In this document: positions 1 to 9,047 of the stretch, piece by piece
How positions within the stretch are numbered: the first letter of the stretch is position 1
Layout: each line of letters starts with the position of its first letter
The notes under the pieces: generated by a model
The model's database searches: none
Told to the model about the DNA's origin: nothing
Seen by the model: only the letters and a program-made list of their open reading frames with translations
Position numbers and translations under genes: made by a program
Source: JBLEFH01 sp047345645
GTDB lineage: Bacteria; Pseudomonadota; Alphaproteobacteria; Rhodobacterales; Rhodobacteraceae
NCBI GenBank assembly: GCA_047345645.1
Contig: JBLEFH010000009.1
Length of the DNA: 64,000 nt
Reading direction: 5' to 3' (one strand)

Positions 1-400
1 GAAATGAGCTGAACGGCCACCATCCAAAAACACTGCCTTTGGCCGCGATAACAGCGGTCTGAGCGGAAGCGTCTCGGCGAAACACAAGATGTAGTAGGTC
101 GAGTTTTTCACCTAAATCGACCGTTTTTGGCGAATACCTTCCGGCAGGAGGTTTATGTCCGGTGTGCCGACAAAGTGAGCTTTCGCTGCAAGTGCGCCAA
201 TGGCAGCAAAGCGCGCATTGCAACGTTGCCAATACATTGGTGGAGCATGTTCCACCGCGGCGCGCTAGTTGCGCGGCAGCGGTTTTGGAAACGCCCATCA
301 CCACCGCCTTTCCGCCCGTAGCGGAGTACACCAGCGAGGTCGGCGAGCGCGGCCGAAGAACTAGGGATGCTCTCGGATGGGTCTAGGGCCTGTTGACGTT
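1..400. other. No recognisable gene; degenerate flank of an IS
   Basis: I find no convincing coding region here. Short open frames exist but lack ribosome binding sites and family motifs. The stretch has the look of decayed accessory DNA. It ends at the perfect inverted repeat of the ISKra4-type element. The last bases before the repeat (CTGTTGACGT, 390-399) could encode Leu-Leu-Thr as expected upstream of the TraG fragment on the other side, but the bases before them do not fit TraG, so I do not extend the traG remnant leftward. Confidence 0.5.
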
Positions 401-1861
401 GGGAGTGGACAGAACATGGGGGTCATGCGGGGCGTTTTCTGTTTGCGACGGTCAGCCGACCATCGAGAACTGCGGCCCTTGTGACGGCTACTCGGTGAGC
501 CCCTTTGGGCGACCAACGCATCCTCCTGCGCTTTCCCATGCGGGCATTGGCAATGTCATCAACTGATCCTTCGGCACGAGAAGACGAGATGGGCAGCCCG
601 TTACGGTACCGTCGGCCATAGTCGACAAGGGCTTCCATGTTGTTCGCGAGATAGGTGTACAGTGTCTCGCAGCGGGCCTGCACACGAGCGGCAGCGGTGC
701 GGACAGCCAGAGGTTCTTCCCCGAGGCCGACGCAATCATGCATCAGCGCCTTCAGATATGTTTCCGCCACCCGTGCTCTGCCATGCCAAAGCCGCCAACG
801 GAGGCTTTTCGCGGGGCGCTGGAACAGTACCGGAATTCCAGTGAACCCCGGTGTCTGGACCAGACCCTGAACGGCGGCCTCGATATGTTGAATGCGCATC
901 GAGATGTGCCACCAGTCGAGGATATGTTTCACCTGACCGTCGCCACCCACGGCATTCCGTATGAGGTTCGGGAGAGCAAGCTCGCCATCAGAGATTACCG
1001 TCAACAGACGGCCTGGCTTCCATCCATAGTCGGACAGCTCTTCTCGCATGCGGCTGCTTGGCGATGCCGTCGCATTGGCGACCAAGCCAAATCGTCGGCA
1101 CATATTGCGACTTTCAATCTTGCCGACCACAAGATCCAGGTGTCGCTGCTGATACTCCGGTCGACAGCGGATATGCGCACCGTCCAGAAAAACCGTCAAA
1201 CCACCTTTGGGCGGGGCTTCAACGGGATCGCCTGATGCCCTTCGACTTTTCTCGAGCCCAGTGGCTACTCTTCCCAACCGGTCACGCACCGTGGTGTGAT
1301 GGGGCGGATGGCAGGGGAGGAAGCTTTTCATCAGCCGCGCCGCTTCGCGAAAGGTATGCCGGGAACCAAGGTCCGCATGTAGCCGTTGCAGCTCCGGGGT
1401 AGCCCGGTCTGGAAAGAAATAGGCCAGCGGAGAAATAGGTCCACCGGGCATCGCCGCTGACCTGGCATCACACGAACAGCGGCGCATGCGCGCGGCTTTG
1501 ACCCGAACCCGCCCAAAGAGCGTGTCGAGATCGCGCGTGCGATAGTCATGAATGGCACGAACCGAGGCGCAATCCGGGCATACGCGGCTTTCTCGAATGA
1601 TCTCATCGACCTGATCGTAAAGGATTACCCTCTGGATCTGTTCGAGGATCCTTTTCCCATCCTCGAGGCGCAGCCCGATCCCGTCTGGGCAGGTCACCCG
1701 GTATGGTCGAGAAATGCCGTCAAGCTGATGAGTGCGCTTCTCCCCGTTGTCGAAGGTCGTTTCGATTGTAATCCGTACGTCCATGGCAGCCCCCCATACA
1801 AAGAGCTTACCTTAGCACAGGCCAGATCACCGACGACGACCCCCATGTTCTGTCCACTCCC
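401..1861 (-). mobile_element. Complete ISKra4-family insertion sequence
   Basis: The element is bounded by a perfect 24-bp inverted repeat: 401-424 begins GGGAGTGGACAGAACATGGG and its exact reverse complement occupies 1838-1861. It is about 1.46 kb long and contains one full-length transposase gene on the minus strand. No clear target-site duplication is visible in the flanks. The right flank is a TraG/VirD4 gene fragment, so the element either inserted in or helped to disrupt a conjugation gene. Intact ends and an intact gene suggest a fairly recent insertion. Confidence 0.85.
423..1784 (-). CDS. ISKra4 family transposase
   Basis: A 453-residue transposase filling the element between the two 24-bp repeats. 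An N-terminal Cys-rich zinc-binding stretch (RVCPDC near residue 68 and further Cys near 100) precedes an RNase-H-like core containing FLDGAHIR, SDGELALP and the block DWWHISMRIQH. The C-terminal signature ARMGKRRRMRWSPKGAH is typical of the ISKra4 family. The ATG at 1784 lies about 50 bp inside the right repeat. The reading frame is intact, so the enzyme may be active. ISKra4 assignment rests on these remembered motifs; the exact subgroup was not checked. Confidence 0.8.
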   Translation of the reverse strand: MDVRITIETTFDNGEKRTHQLDGISRPYRVTCPDGIGLRLEDGKRILEQIQRVILYDQVDEIIRESRVCPDCASVRAIHDYRTRDLDTLFGRVRVKAARMRRCSCDARSAAMPGGPISPLAYFFPDRATPELQRLHADLGSRHTFREAARLMKSFLPCHPPHHTTVRDRLGRVATGLEKSRRASGDPVEAPPKGGLTVFLDGAHIRCRPEYQQRHLDLVVGKIESRNMCRRFGLVANATASPSSRMREELSDYGWKPGRLLTVISDGELALPNLIRNAVGGDGQVKHILDWWHISMRIQHIEAAVQGLVQTPGFTGIPVLFQRPAKSLRWRLWHGRARVAETYLKALMHDCVGLGEEPLAVRTAAARVQARCETLYTYLANNMEALVDYGRRYRNGLPISSSRAEGSVDDIANARMGKRRRMRWSPKGAHRVAVTRAAVLDGRLTVANRKRPA

Positions 1862-1863
1862 CC

Positions 1864-2433
1864 TGGCCAGGCTCGGCCATCGTCCACGACATCAAGGGCG
1901 AGAACTGGCAGCTCACCAGCGGCTTCCGTGCAGACCATGGCCGCGTCCTGCTCTTCGACCCGACCAATGCGGCGTCGGCAGCCTACAATCCCCTGCTCGA
2001 AGTCCGGCGCGGAGAATGGGAGGTTCGCGACGTCCAGAACATCGCCGATGTTCTGGTCGATCCCGAAGGGTCGCTCGAACGCCGCAATCACTGGGAGAAG
2101 ACCTCCCATTCCCTGCTGGTCGGCGCCATCCTTCATGTCCTTTATGCCGAGAAGGACAAGACACTGGCCGGGGTCGCAGCCTTCCTGTCCGACCCCCGCC
2201 GCACAATCGAAGCGACGCTGGACAGCATGATGGCCACCAACCATCTGGGCGAGGCCGGGCCGCATCCGGTTGTTGCCTCGACAGCGCGCGAACTGCTCAA
2301 CAAGTCGGACAATGAACGCTCCGGCGTGCTCTCCACGGCCATGTCCTTCCTCGGCCTTTACCGGGATCCTGTCGTTGCCCAGGTCACCTCCCGCTGTTGT
2401 TGCTTGCGAGGGTGTCGGCGAGCCAAGCGTTGA
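1864..2433 (+). pseudogene. traG: Fragment of conjugative coupling protein TraG/VirD4
   Basis: Read in the frame of TGG at 1864, this stretch encodes WPGSAIVHDIKGENWQLTSG, then FDPTNAASAAYNPL and WEKTSHSLLVGAILHVLYAE, ending near YRDPVVAQVTSRC. These are central-domain blocks of the TraG/VirD4 coupling ATPase that feeds DNA to a type IV secretion channel. The Walker A region and N-terminal membrane part are missing on the left, where the ISKra4 element starts. On the right, homology stops at about 2400 and the frame continues into unrelated DNA to a stop at 2433. About 180 of some 650-700 residues survive. No other transfer gene is visible. Confidence 0.75.
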
Positions 2434-2488
2434 GATCGGCTCCGCTGAGCTTGACCGTTTCGATCAGGGTGTAGGGCGGAAAGATGGA
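2384..2488 (-). pseudogene. C-terminal remnant of an IS66-family transposase (TnpC)
   Basis: On the minus strand this piece reads PPYTLIETVKLSGADLNAWL and then ADTLA, which resembles the extreme C-terminus of IS66-family TnpC proteins (consensus ...IETAKLNGVDPxAWLxDVL...). Only about 30 residues remain. It overlaps the right end of the traG homology, suggesting an older IS66 insertion or deletion junction in the conjugation gene. The assignment rests on a short motif. Confidence 0.5.
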
Positions 2489-2572
2489 GAAACCAGCAGC
2501 CGTCAAGCATCTCTGCATAGGGTCACGCCGTCGCGCTTACCCCCAAACGATCTCGACCGAAGCTGAAGGTGA

Positions 2573-4327
2573 TTATCCCGCCCGCACATAGCTGCCGGGT
2601 GCCGGCTCGATCGGTTTCAGCGCTCCGCTACCAGGCACATAGGCCGGAACCTTCTTGCCCTGGCTGTGGCTTTCGATCCACTTCGCCCAGTTCGGCCACC
2701 ACGACCCCTGATGCGCCTCGGCCTTGGTCAGCCAGTCCTGCGGATCGGCCGGATAGGCAGCCGCGCTGGTCCAGAACCCGTATTTCGGCCGTTTCGCCGG
2801 CGGGTTGATCACCCCCGCGATATGGCCCGATCCGCCCAGCACGAAGGTCGTTTCACCGCCCAGAAGCCCGGTCGTCGGATAGATCGAGTTCCAGGGCGCG
2901 ATGTGATCCTCTTTCGTCGCAAAGACATAGAAGGGGATATCGATCTTGCCGATATCGATGGGCACGCCGTCCATCGTCAGATGGCCCGGTTTGCGCAATC
3001 CGTTCTCGATATAGATCTTTTCCAGATACCACAGCAGCATCGCGGCGGGCAGGCGAGTGCTGTCGCCGTTCCAGAACAGCAGATCGAAGGCGGGCGGCTT
3101 GCGGCCCATCAGGTAATTCATCACGTGGAAGGACCAGATCAGGTCATTTTCCCGGATCATCGAGAACATGTCCTGCAGGTGGTGATTTTCCAGATAGCCT
3201 TTTTCGGCCATGTGGTCGCGCAGCACCTTCAGCCGGTCACGGTCGATGAAAACGCCGATCTCGCCCACATCGGTGAAATCGACCATCGTGGCCAGCGTCG
3301 TCGCGGTCTTGACCCGCTTGTCGCCCTTGGCCGCCATATAGGCCAGCGTCGCCGTCACCAGAATTCCGCCGATGCAGAAGCCGAGAATGTCGAACTCTTC
3401 CTCGCCGGTCGCATCGGTGATCGCGTCCAGCGCGGTCAGCGGGCCAAGGCGCATGTAATCCTCGAAGCTCAGCGCCGCGTGCTGCTTGGTCGGGTTGACC
3501 CATGAAATCAGGAAAACGCTGTGGCCCTGCTCCAGCATATAGCGGACGAGGCTGTTTTCGGGCTTCATGTCGAAGATATAGTATTTGTTGATCCAGGGCG
3601 GCACGAACAGCAGCGGGCGCTTGAACTGGGTCTTGGTCAGCGTTTCGTAATGAATCAACTGGATCAATTCGTTCTGATAGATCACCTGCCCCGGCGTCGT
3701 GGCCAGATCGCGCCCGACCTCGAAGGCCGCGCGGTCGGTCATGTTGATGTCCAGCCGCCCACCGCCGCGTTCCAGATCGTCCAGAAGGTTGCGGAAACCG
3801 TCCAGCAGGCTGCGGCCATCGGTTTCAAGGAAACGCTCACGCGCGGCAGGGTTCAGCGCCAGGTAATTGCTGGGCGACAGCGCGCTGAGCAATTGCCGCG
3901 TATAGAACCGCACGCGCAGACTGTCCTTGTCACCCTCGGGCAGGGTCTCGATCAGGCGGTCGGCGGCGCCTTCGATGGCCAGATGCACGTCGCGCAGGCT
4001 GCGGCTCAGCGGATCGCTGGTCCAGCGCCCGTCGCGGAAGCGGCGGTCCTTGCTGTCCTCGCCCTCGCCCGCCCAGGCCCCGGCCCAGGCCTTGGCGCTG
4101 TTGGACCACAGATCGATCTGGAACTGCGCCAGCGCAAACGGGTTCTGCGCCAGCTTCATCCCCGCGCGCGCATAGGCCTGTGCCACCGTCCCGGAATCCA
4201 GCACCGAGAACTCTTTCCCTGTCGCCTTGGCCATCGCATTCGCGGTGCTGTCTTGTACCAGCCCCTGCGCGCGCTGCATCAGGTTGGCGAATTCGGCGGT
4301 CTGTTCGGCAATTTCGCTTTGGTCCAT
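2573..4327 (-). CDS. phaC: Class I poly(3-hydroxyalkanoate) synthase PhaC
   Basis: Polymerises (R)-3-hydroxybutyryl-CoA into polyhydroxybutyrate at the granule surface, releasing CoA. The 584 residues fit class I synthases. An N-terminal helical domain (about 1-230) leads into an alpha/beta-hydrolase core with the lipase-like box GFCIGG, placing the catalytic Cys at 318. The general-base Asp (TKEDHI, D474) and His (GSGHIAG, H502) are present. The ATG at 4327 has AAGGAGA seven bases upstream. It is the last gene of the minus-strand cluster, 83 bp after lutC, so it may be co-transcribed or have its own promoter. No phaZ or phaR lies beside it; downstream is only IS debris. Confidence 0.96.
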   Translation of the reverse strand: MDQSEIAEQTAEFANLMQRAQGLVQDSTANAMAKATGKEFSVLDSGTVAQAYARAGMKLAQNPFALAQFQIDLWSNSAKAWAGAWAGEGEDSKDRRFRDGRWTSDPLSRSLRDVHLAIEGAADRLIETLPEGDKDSLRVRFYTRQLLSALSPSNYLALNPAARERFLETDGRSLLDGFRNLLDDLERGGGRLDINMTDRAAFEVGRDLATTPGQVIYQNELIQLIHYETLTKTQFKRPLLFVPPWINKYYIFDMKPENSLVRYMLEQGHSVFLISWVNPTKQHAALSFEDYMRLGPLTALDAITDATGEEEFDILGFCIGGILVTATLAYMAAKGDKRVKTATTLATMVDFTDVGEIGVFIDRDRLKVLRDHMAEKGYLENHHLQDMFSMIRENDLIWSFHVMNYLMGRKPPAFDLLFWNGDSTRLPAAMLLWYLEKIYIENGLRKPGHLTMDGVPIDIGKIDIPFYVFATKEDHIAPWNSIYPTTGLLGGETTFVLGGSGHIAGVINPPAKRPKYGFWTSAAAYPADPQDWLTKAEAHQGSWWPNWAKWIESHSQGKKVPAYVPGSGALKPIEPAPGSYVRAG

Positions 4328-4410
4328 TCCGGGTCTCCTTGGGGGTAGCTAGGACGACCGGCTCTGCTGGCAACGGCCGGCGGTGGTGGGGACTGGCAAC
4401 CGGCAGGTTG

Positions 4411-5058
4411 TCAGTCTGTGCTTGCAACAAGGATCACATGCAGGAAGCCCGGCCCATGCGCCCCGCGCACATAGCTCCCCTCGATATCGGTCGTGCCGCT
4501 GGGTCCGGTGATCAGGATCGCGTTGCGCGGATGGGGCCGCTCGGCCAGCTGCGCAGCATAGTCCTCGAGATGGGACAGGATATCGGATTCCTGCAGCACC
4601 ACGATATGATGCAGGGGCAGGAAAGACAGCAAGATCGGCGTATCGGCGCCCGAATGCACGATCATGGACCCGCTTTCGGCGATACCCCAAAGCGCCTTTC
4701 CGAGCGCTGCCGGCTGGTCCGGGGCAAGAGTGGTGCCGGTGTCAAGGCCCGTCCAGTCGAGTGCGGTCAGCGCCGGCGTCGGTTCCACGGCCAGGGACAG
4801 TGACAGGCCGTGTCCCGACAGATAGCGCCGCACAGCGTCGGGAACGGCTTCCATGCCGCCAACGCGGTCAATCGTCGTGCCGATCGCCTCAGCCTTCAGG
4901 ATGAAGGCATCTAACAGCCCCTCAGCGACCAGTCGGGGGCGGCTGGTGTCGGGATCGGCCAGCAGGGCCTTGGCCTCGGCGGAGATGGCGTCGGGCGCCG
5001 GGCGTTCCTGTGGCAGGGCGGCGCGGATTGCGGACAGGATGCGGTCGCGGGCGGTCAT
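4411..5058 (-). CDS. lutC: LutC/YkgG family protein of the lactate utilisation complex
   Basis: A 215-residue LUD-domain protein, third component of the LutABC L-lactate oxidising system. Motifs near the end include GIAESGSMIVHSG, SFLPLHHIVVL and TGPSGTTDIEG, which are characteristic of the family. The ATG at 5058 overlaps the lutB stop codon (ATGA type), so the two are translationally coupled; an upstream extension of the open frame is out of line with the family N-terminus. LutC probably acts in the cytoplasm together with the two Fe-S proteins encoded just before it. Confidence 0.93.
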   Translation of the reverse strand: MTARDRILSAIRAALPQERPAPDAISAEAKALLADPDTSRPRLVAEGLLDAFILKAEAIGTTIDRVGGMEAVPDAVRRYLSGHGLSLSLAVEPTPALTALDWTGLDTGTTLAPDQPAALGKALWGIAESGSMIVHSGADTPILLSFLPLHHIVVLQESDILSHLEDYAAQLAERPHPRNAILITGPSGTTDIEGSYVRGAHGPGFLHVILVASTD

Positions 5059-6488
5059 GGGCGGCTCCCCTTGTGTGCCTGCTGGGCGCGATACTGTTCC
5101 ATGAAGGTGCGGCCCGCCGGGCGCGGCAGGTCGCGATGGGCCGTCCATCCGCCCGCCAGCGGCAGGCGCGCGATCCAGCCTCCCTTGCCGAACAACCGGA
5201 GGGCCCGCACGCCGATCCGGCTGGCCAGCCCGTAAAGACCGGGACGCCGGGCCAGAACGGCCCAGATACCGATGCCGGCGCGAAGGCTTCCCGGTTCCAG
5301 CTTTTCTCGCCAACTGCGGATCCGCCAGGCGCGCAGCAGCGTGGGGATGGGAATCTCGACCGGGCAGACTTCGGCGCAGCGGCCGTTCATGGTGCAGGCA
5401 TTGGGCAGGTCGCGTGAACCGGCAAGCCCGTTCAGCACGGGTGTCAGAACCGAACCCATCGGTCCGGGATAGGTGCCGCCATAGGCGTGCCCGCCGATCT
5501 GGCGATAGACCACGCAATGGTTCATGCAGGCCCCGCAGCGGATGCAGCGCAGCATCTCGCGGAACTCGTTGTCCAGCATTCTGGTGCGGCCGTTGTCCAC
5601 CAGCACGATGTGCATCTCCTCGGGACCATCGGCATCGCCAGGACGTTTGGGTCCGCAGTGGAATGTCGTGTATTGCGTCAGTTCGCCGCCCGTGGCCGAC
5701 CGCACCAGCAGGCGCAGCAGGGACAGGGCATGGGCGGTGGTGGGCACGATTTTCTCGATCCCCGCCGTGACGATATGAATGCGCGGCGGCGTGGTGGTCA
5801 GTTCGGCATTGCCTTCATTCGTCACCGTGCAGGTGGCACCCGTATCGGCCACCAGGAAGTTCGACCCCGAAATGCCTATGTCGGCCCCCAGAAACTTGGC
5901 GCGCAATTCGCGCCGCGCGCTTTGCACCATGGTGGCCGGATCGTCGGCCGAGGGCGGCGGGTGATGAGCTATCTTGAACAGTTCGGCCACCTGTTCGCGG
6001 GTGCGGTGCATCGCGGGCCAGACGATGTGTGAGGGGGCCTCTCCGGCAAGCTGGATGATGTGTTCGGCCAGGTCGGTCTCGACCCGCTCGATCCCGGCAT
6101 CGGCCAAAGCATGCGGCAGGCCGATTTCTTCGCCCAGCATGGATTTCGACCGCGTCACCAACTTGGCCTTGGCATCCAGGCAGATGCGGGTGATGATCGC
6201 TCGCGCCTCGGCATCGTCGGCTGCCCAGTGGACCGTAGCACCAGATGCGGTGGCGTTGCGCTCGAACTGTTCGAGATAATGGTCCAGATGGGCGATCACG
6301 TGATCCTTGATCGCGCGTCCGCGTGCGCGGGCGGCCTGGAATTCGGGAAACGCCGCCACTGCCACCGCGCGCTTGGCCTCGGCCGTGCCGGTGGTGCGGT
6401 CGATGGCGGTCTTCAGCGTTCTGTCCGCCAGTGCCGTCTTGGCACGGTTCTTGAACGAAACCTGCACAGATGCCTCTGGTGCGCTCAT
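5055..6488 (-). CDS. lutB: Lactate utilisation iron-sulfur protein LutB
   Basis: A 477-residue iron-sulfur protein of L-lactate oxidation to pyruvate. An N-terminal LUD domain (about 60-300, with DIGISGSNFLVADTG) is followed by a ferredoxin-like region: CIRCGACMNHC gives Cys 315, 318, 321 and 325, and a second group CTMNGRCAEVCP gives Cys 365, 371 and 375. The ATG at 6488 was chosen because a GAGGAGGG ribosome binding site precedes it and the LutB family starts there; the longer frame to 6611 reads into lutA. It starts five bases after lutA ends and overlaps lutC. Confidence 0.94.
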   Translation of the reverse strand: MSAPEASVQVSFKNRAKTALADRTLKTAIDRTTGTAEAKRAVAVAAFPEFQAARARGRAIKDHVIAHLDHYLEQFERNATASGATVHWAADDAEARAIITRICLDAKAKLVTRSKSMLGEEIGLPHALADAGIERVETDLAEHIIQLAGEAPSHIVWPAMHRTREQVAELFKIAHHPPPSADDPATMVQSARRELRAKFLGADIGISGSNFLVADTGATCTVTNEGNAELTTTPPRIHIVTAGIEKIVPTTAHALSLLRLLVRSATGGELTQYTTFHCGPKRPGDADGPEEMHIVLVDNGRTRMLDNEFREMLRCIRCGACMNHCVVYRQIGGHAYGGTYPGPMGSVLTPVLNGLAGSRDLPNACTMNGRCAEVCPVEIPIPTLLRAWRIRSWREKLEPGSLRAGIGIWAVLARRPGLYGLASRIGVRALRLFGKGGWIARLPLAGGWTAHRDLPRPAGRTFMEQYRAQQAHKGSRP

Positions 6489-6493
6489 GATGC

Positions 6494-7261
6494 TCAGCCC
6501 TCCTCGCCGATGGCGGGACCGTCGGCCCTGCCCGCCAGAACCTCGATGGTGTGGAAACAGCGCGTCCTTGCGCCCCGGCGGTTCAGCTTGCCTGCCATGT
6601 TCATCAGGCATCCCAGATCTCCCGCCAGAAGCAGGTCGGCCTCGGTGCGCTCGATCGCCTCGGCCTTTTCGGTGACGATCGCGTTCGAGATGTCGGAATA
6701 CTTGACGCAGAACGTGCCGCCAAAGCCGCAGCAGACATCATTGCCTTCCAATCCCCGCATCTCCAGGCCCGCGACCTCCGCCAGAAGCGCACGGGGTTGC
6801 GCGGCGATGCCCAGTTCGCGCAGCCCTGCGCAACTGTCGTGGTAGGTGGCCGTCGCTGACAGGCGACGGCCCTTTGGCCGAAAACCCATCACATCAACCA
6901 GGAAACTGGTGATCTCGTGGGTTCTCGCGGCGAGGATCCGGGCGCGGGGCGCCCAGACCGGATCTTTGGCCAACAGGTCCGGATAGCCGTGCACGATGGT
7001 TCCCGCACAGGATCCCGAGGGCAGCACAATATAGTCGAAGCCCTCGAAAGCAGCGATGGTCTGTCGCGCCAGTGCTGCTGCATCCTTTTCGTCTCCGCTG
7101 TTCAAGGCCGGTTGCCCGCAACAGGTCTGTGCCTGCGGCACCTCGACCCGGCATCCGGCCTCCTCCAGAAGCTGGATGGCGGAAAACCCGATGCTGGGGC
7201 GGATTGCATCCACGAGACAGGTCACGAAAAGGCCGACGCGGGGATTTGGTTGTCCGGACAT
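6494..7261 (-). CDS. lutA: Lactate utilisation protein LutA (CCG-domain oxidoreductase)
   Basis: A 255-residue protein with two cysteine-rich CCG domains, TCCGQPALN at about 46-54 and DVCCGFGGTFCVKYSD in the second half. This is the arrangement of LutA/YkgE and of the GlpC/HdrB-type subunits that bind an unusual Fe-S cluster. With LutB and LutC it oxidises L-lactate to pyruvate and passes electrons to the respiratory chain. It lies seven bases after the lactate permease gene, which fixes the substrate by context. Confidence 0.94.
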   Translation of the reverse strand: MSGQPNPRVGLFVTCLVDAIRPSIGFSAIQLLEEAGCRVEVPQAQTCCGQPALNSGDEKDAAALARQTIAAFEGFDYIVLPSGSCAGTIVHGYPDLLAKDPVWAPRARILAARTHEITSFLVDVMGFRPKGRRLSATATYHDSCAGLRELGIAAQPRALLAEVAGLEMRGLEGNDVCCGFGGTFCVKYSDISNAIVTEKAEAIERTEADLLLAGDLGCLMNMAGKLNRRGARTRCFHTIEVLAGRADGPAIGEEG

Positions 7262-7268
7262 GACGACC

Positions 7269-9038
7269 TCAGCGTGTTTGGGTGGCGGAAACAGCCCCGC
7301 GATTGCGCGACATCAGGAACAGCACGGCGGCCGGCCAGATCAGCACGGCGATCCACCACAGGTTCGGCCCGCCCGCCAGAATAGCAAGACCAAGAAAGCC
7401 GCCCTGGACGATATAATAGAACATCGGGATCAGGGTCATGCGGATGATTTCGCCCTCGCGGTCCACAAGTCCCACCGTGGCCGAGGCTGCCACCACGTTG
7501 TGCACGCAGATCATATTGCCTGCCGCACCGCCGATGGCCTGCAGCGCAACAACCAAACCGGCCCCGGCTGCGCCCAGACCGATCTGTTCAGCGGTCGAGA
7601 ACTGGAACAACGAGAACATCATGTTCGAAATCGTGTTCGATCCGGCGACGAAGGCGCCCATCGACCCGATCAGTGGCGCGAACATCGGCCAGGCACTGCC
7701 GACCACGGCCGAGACGCTTTCGGCGAGCACGATCGGCATCGACGCCATCGTGTCCGAGGCAGAGTTGATGAACACCTGCACCATCGGCACCGCCAACAGC
7801 AGTGCCGGGGCCGCCGCGATCATTGTCGATCCCGACGTACGCAATGCCTTGCCGTAATCGGCCGGACGCATTCGATGGAACAGGAAGGTGAACAGCGAAG
7901 CGAGGATCAGCACCGTTCCAGGCAGATACAGCCATTGCACGCGGGCATTGATGCCCGACCCGAACAGATCATCGAAGGCCATGGTCCGTTCCGGGGCGGT
8001 CAGCCAGGCCTTGAAATCGGGAATCGTGCGCGTCGCGACCAGCAGAAGAACCACGAATATGTAGGGCGCCCAGGCCTTGAGCAACGACATCACCTCAAGC
8101 CCGGCACGGTGATCCTCCAGATCGTCCAGCTTGCCGACCCATTTTCCGTCCCACTGTTCGCGGGGCGGAAAGTCGAAGGACTCCTTCGGGATCAGGAAGC
8201 CGGCCCGTGCGGCGGGAACGACGATCAGCAGCCCGATGATGCCTCCCACCAGGGACGGAAATTCCGGGCCAAGCAGGCTGGCAATGATCCAGTACGGAAC
8301 GGTGAAGGCAAGCCCGGCGAACAGCGCGAATTTCCAGATTCGGAACCCTTCGGTGAAGGACCGCGCGGAACCGAAGAACCGCGTCATCATGCCGATCATG
8401 ATCAACGGGATCAGAAAGCCGATCAGGCCGTGCAGTGTGGCAACCTTGACAGCAATCTCGACCAGATAGTCAGCGAAGGCCATCGGTGTGATGGTCTGTT
8501 CGACAATCGCCTGACCCGAAAGCCCGGTATTGACACCGACAAGAATCGGCGTGCCGACTGCCCCGAATGACACAGGCGTGCACTGGATGATCAGCGATAC
8601 CAGCACCGCTGCCATGGCCGGAAAGCCGATGGCAACCAGCAGTGGCGCAGCGATGGCCGCGGGCGTGCCAAACCCGGACGCCCCCTCGATCAGCGATCCG
8701 AACAACCAGGCGATGATGATCGCCTGTACCCGCCGGTCAGGCGAAATGCTGGTGAACCCTGCCCGGATCGACCGGATGCCGCCGCTTTCCTCCAGCGTGT
8801 AGAGCATCAGGATCGCACCGAAGATGATGTAGAGCAGGCTGACTGCGGTCACGGCACCGTTCACGGTGGCGCCAAGAATCTTGTTGAGGTCCGTGCCCCA
8901 GACCAAAAGCGCGGTCGCGGCCGTGACCAGATAGGCAACGCCCATCGAAAGCTTGGCCGAGCGTGCGAGCACCACCAAGAGCAGAAACACTGTGGCGATT
9001 GGCAGCAGGGCCAAGACGAATGTGAAGACTTGGGACAT
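7269..9038 (-). CDS. lctP: L-lactate permease (LctP/LldP family)
   Basis: A 589-residue integral membrane protein of the lactate permease family, predicted to carry lactate (and perhaps glycolate) with protons across the inner membrane. Many hydrophobic helices are evident. Family landmarks include LFGSLIEGASGFGTPAAIAA near residue 115 and SMGAFVAGSNTISNMMFS in the second half. AGGAGGAAAG precedes the ATG at 9038. The gene sits nine bases after the phasin gene and seven before lutA, so uptake and oxidation of lactate are encoded together. Confidence 0.95.
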   Translation of the reverse strand: MSQVFTFVLALLPIATVFLLLVVLARSAKLSMGVAYLVTAATALLVWGTDLNKILGATVNGAVTAVSLLYIIFGAILMLYTLEESGGIRSIRAGFTSISPDRRVQAIIIAWLFGSLIEGASGFGTPAAIAAPLLVAIGFPAMAAVLVSLIIQCTPVSFGAVGTPILVGVNTGLSGQAIVEQTITPMAFADYLVEIAVKVATLHGLIGFLIPLIMIGMMTRFFGSARSFTEGFRIWKFALFAGLAFTVPYWIIASLLGPEFPSLVGGIIGLLIVVPAARAGFLIPKESFDFPPREQWDGKWVGKLDDLEDHRAGLEVMSLLKAWAPYIFVVLLLVATRTIPDFKAWLTAPERTMAFDDLFGSGINARVQWLYLPGTVLILASLFTFLFHRMRPADYGKALRTSGSTMIAAAPALLLAVPMVQVFINSASDTMASMPIVLAESVSAVVGSAWPMFAPLIGSMGAFVAGSNTISNMMFSLFQFSTAEQIGLGAAGAGLVVALQAIGGAAGNMICVHNVVAASATVGLVDREGEIIRMTLIPMFYYIVQGGFLGLAILAGGPNLWWIAVLIWPAAVLFLMSRNRGAVSATQTR

Positions 9039-9047
9039 CTTTCCTCC

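Noticed and set aside
390..399. Possible continuation of traG left of the ISKra4 element
   Set aside because: CTGTTGACGT could encode the expected Leu-Leu-Thr, but the bases before it do not encode the preceding conserved residues, so the match may be chance.
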